64,000 nucleotides of DNA from Nocardia niwae NBRC 108934 = DSM 45340 (GTDB taxonomy: Bacteria > Actinomycetota > Actinomycetes > Mycobacteriales > Mycobacteriaceae). Position numbers and translations under genes: made by a program. Position 1 is the stretch's first letter. Every line of letters begins with the position of its first letter. Shown one piece after another: positions 63,361-64,000 of the stretch. The notes under the pieces are model-generated. The model did no database searches, was not told where the DNA came from, and was given only the letters and a program-made list of their open reading frames with translations. Location of the stretch: the NCBI RefSeq assembly GCF_001613465.1, contig NZ_BDCK01000002.1, positions 62,001-126,000 on the forward strand, in the 5' to 3' direction.

Positions 63361-64000
63361 ATGGTGACTTCCCCTCGCATTCGCAACGCTCTGGGGGTGC
63401 TCACCGCATTGCTGGTGGTGTGCGCCGCAGCTCTCACCGCAGGAGTGGTCGGGGATCGCGGCCCCGGCGGAGTCGATCGCGGCATCGCCGACTGGGCCGT
63501 CGGGCACCGGATCGAGGCGTTGACCCCGATAGCAGTGGTGATCAGCGTCTTGGGCGGAACGCTCGCCATGACCGCCCTGGCCACCGCGACCTGTCTGGCG
63601 CTGACCTGGCGGCGACGCTGGACATCGGCCGCCCTCGTCGCGATCACCGGGCTCGGCGGGGGGTTACTCGTTCGCGGCGGCAAGCGCCTGACCGACCGCG
63701 ATCGCCCGCCCGTCGAGGACCACCTGATCAGCGTCTCCAACCAGGCATATCCATCCGGGCACAGCATGGGCTCGTTCGTCGTGGTCGGCATAGTCCTCGT
63801 AGTCGCGCTGCCCAGCGTGCACGGCCCCGCCCTCCGCGCCTGCACCGCCATCACCGCCGCACTGTTCGTCCTCGCGGTCGGCCTGTCCCGTATCTACCTC
63901 GGCGTCCACTGGACCACGGACGTCCTCGGCGGCTGGTGCTTCGGCGCACTCTGGCTCATCCTCTGCCTGACGGTGTACCGATACTCGGTGCGCGCCGACC
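63361..64000 (+). CDS. PAP2 (phosphatidic acid phosphatase type 2) membrane protein, 3' end outside the window
   Basis: About 213 residues are visible. The three PAP2 motifs occur in order: KRLTDRDRPP (C1, Lys and Arg-Pro), YPSGHSMGS (C2, catalytic His) and SRIYLGVHWTTDVLGG (C3, Arg, His, Asp). Several transmembrane segments surround them. Such enzymes dephosphorylate phosphatidic acid, undecaprenyl pyrophosphate or prenyl-linked sugars. ATG 63361 (MVTSPRIRN) is used; a GTG one codon later is possible. The gene is cut by the window end and is not fully seen here. Confidence 0.88.
   Translation, partial: MVTSPRIRNALGVLTALLVVCAAALTAGVVGDRGPGGVDRGIADWAVGHRIEALTPIAVVISVLGGTLAMTALATATCLALTWRRRWTSAALVAITGLGGGLLVRGGKRLTDRDRPPVEDHLISVSNQAYPSGHSMGSFVVVGIVLVVALPSVHGPALRACTAITAALFVLAVGLSRIYLGVHWTTDVLGGWCFGALWLILCLTVYRYSVRAD

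Overview
The window looks like a chromosomal segment of a mycolic-acid actinomycete, most likely Nocardia or a close Nocardiaceae relative. The basis is high G+C by eye with many GTG and TTG starts, a dnaK-grpE-dnaJ-hspR operon and clpB both preceded by HAIR (HspR) operators, an iniBAC-type dynamin operon, an EtfD-type iron-sulfur oxidoreductase, and a gene set that from memory matches the Mycobacterium tuberculosis interval Rv0321-Rv0385 in rearranged order (dcd, udgA, aspC, etfD, iniR, iniBAC, dnaK operon, fba, dedA, GH76, trmH, pyrE, clpB, flavohemoglobin). I saw no phage, insertion sequence, tRNA, rRNA or CRISPR array.

Layout. 1-8.5 kb: start of a probable SARP/BTAD regulator, fba, two DedA proteins, a GH76-type hydrolase, a SpoU/TrmH methyltransferase, a small DUF4190-like membrane protein, a two-component system, a Uma2-like protein and a DUF3592-like protein. 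8.5-16.7 kb, minus strand: an operon-like run (Rv0383c-like protein, SDR, pyrE, KAS III, lysoplasmalogenase-like protein), a DUF5666-like lipoprotein-style membrane protein, and clpB with its HAIR site. 16.7-22.1 kb: quinone reductase, LLM oxidoreductase, and three FNR-like flavoproteins, two of which carry globin domains. 22.6-26.9 kb: the dnaK-grpE-dnaJ-hspR heat-shock operon. 27.3-29.1 kb: an alcohol dehydrogenase and a degenerate HhH-GPD protein.

29.2-41.5 kb is the most distinctive part. A minus-strand iniB-iniA-iniC operon (glycine/alanine repeat protein plus two dynamin-like GTPases) is transcribed away from a plus-strand operon of a membrane-anchored Hsp70-like protein, an 861-aa P-loop/LuxR signal-transduction regulator resembling mycobacterial IniR, and a shorter Hsp70-derived membrane protein. 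The 297-bp divergent gap holds five CCCTAW-type boxes in both orientations. A third Hsp70-like membrane protein lies at 55.2 kb. I infer an envelope-stress module in which degenerate Hsp70-fold membrane proteins work with the Ini system.

41.6-46.2 kb: two tandem secreted S1 proteases, an NRDE protein and a secreted glycine-rich protein. 46.2-52.8 kb: a palindrome-rich regulatory region with a consensus CRP-type site, then etfD with a cationic repeat tail, a solitary PIN toxin-like gene and an overlapping pair of acyl-CoA dehydrogenases; together these suggest a fatty-acid beta-oxidation electron-transfer neighbourhood. 53-64 kb: DUF218 protein, UDP-glucose dehydrogenase, Hsp70-like protein, YibE/F transporter-like protein, AspC-type aminotransferase, XRE-TPR regulator with a divergent small hypothetical gene, dcd, an SDR and a PAP2 phosphatase cut by the window end.
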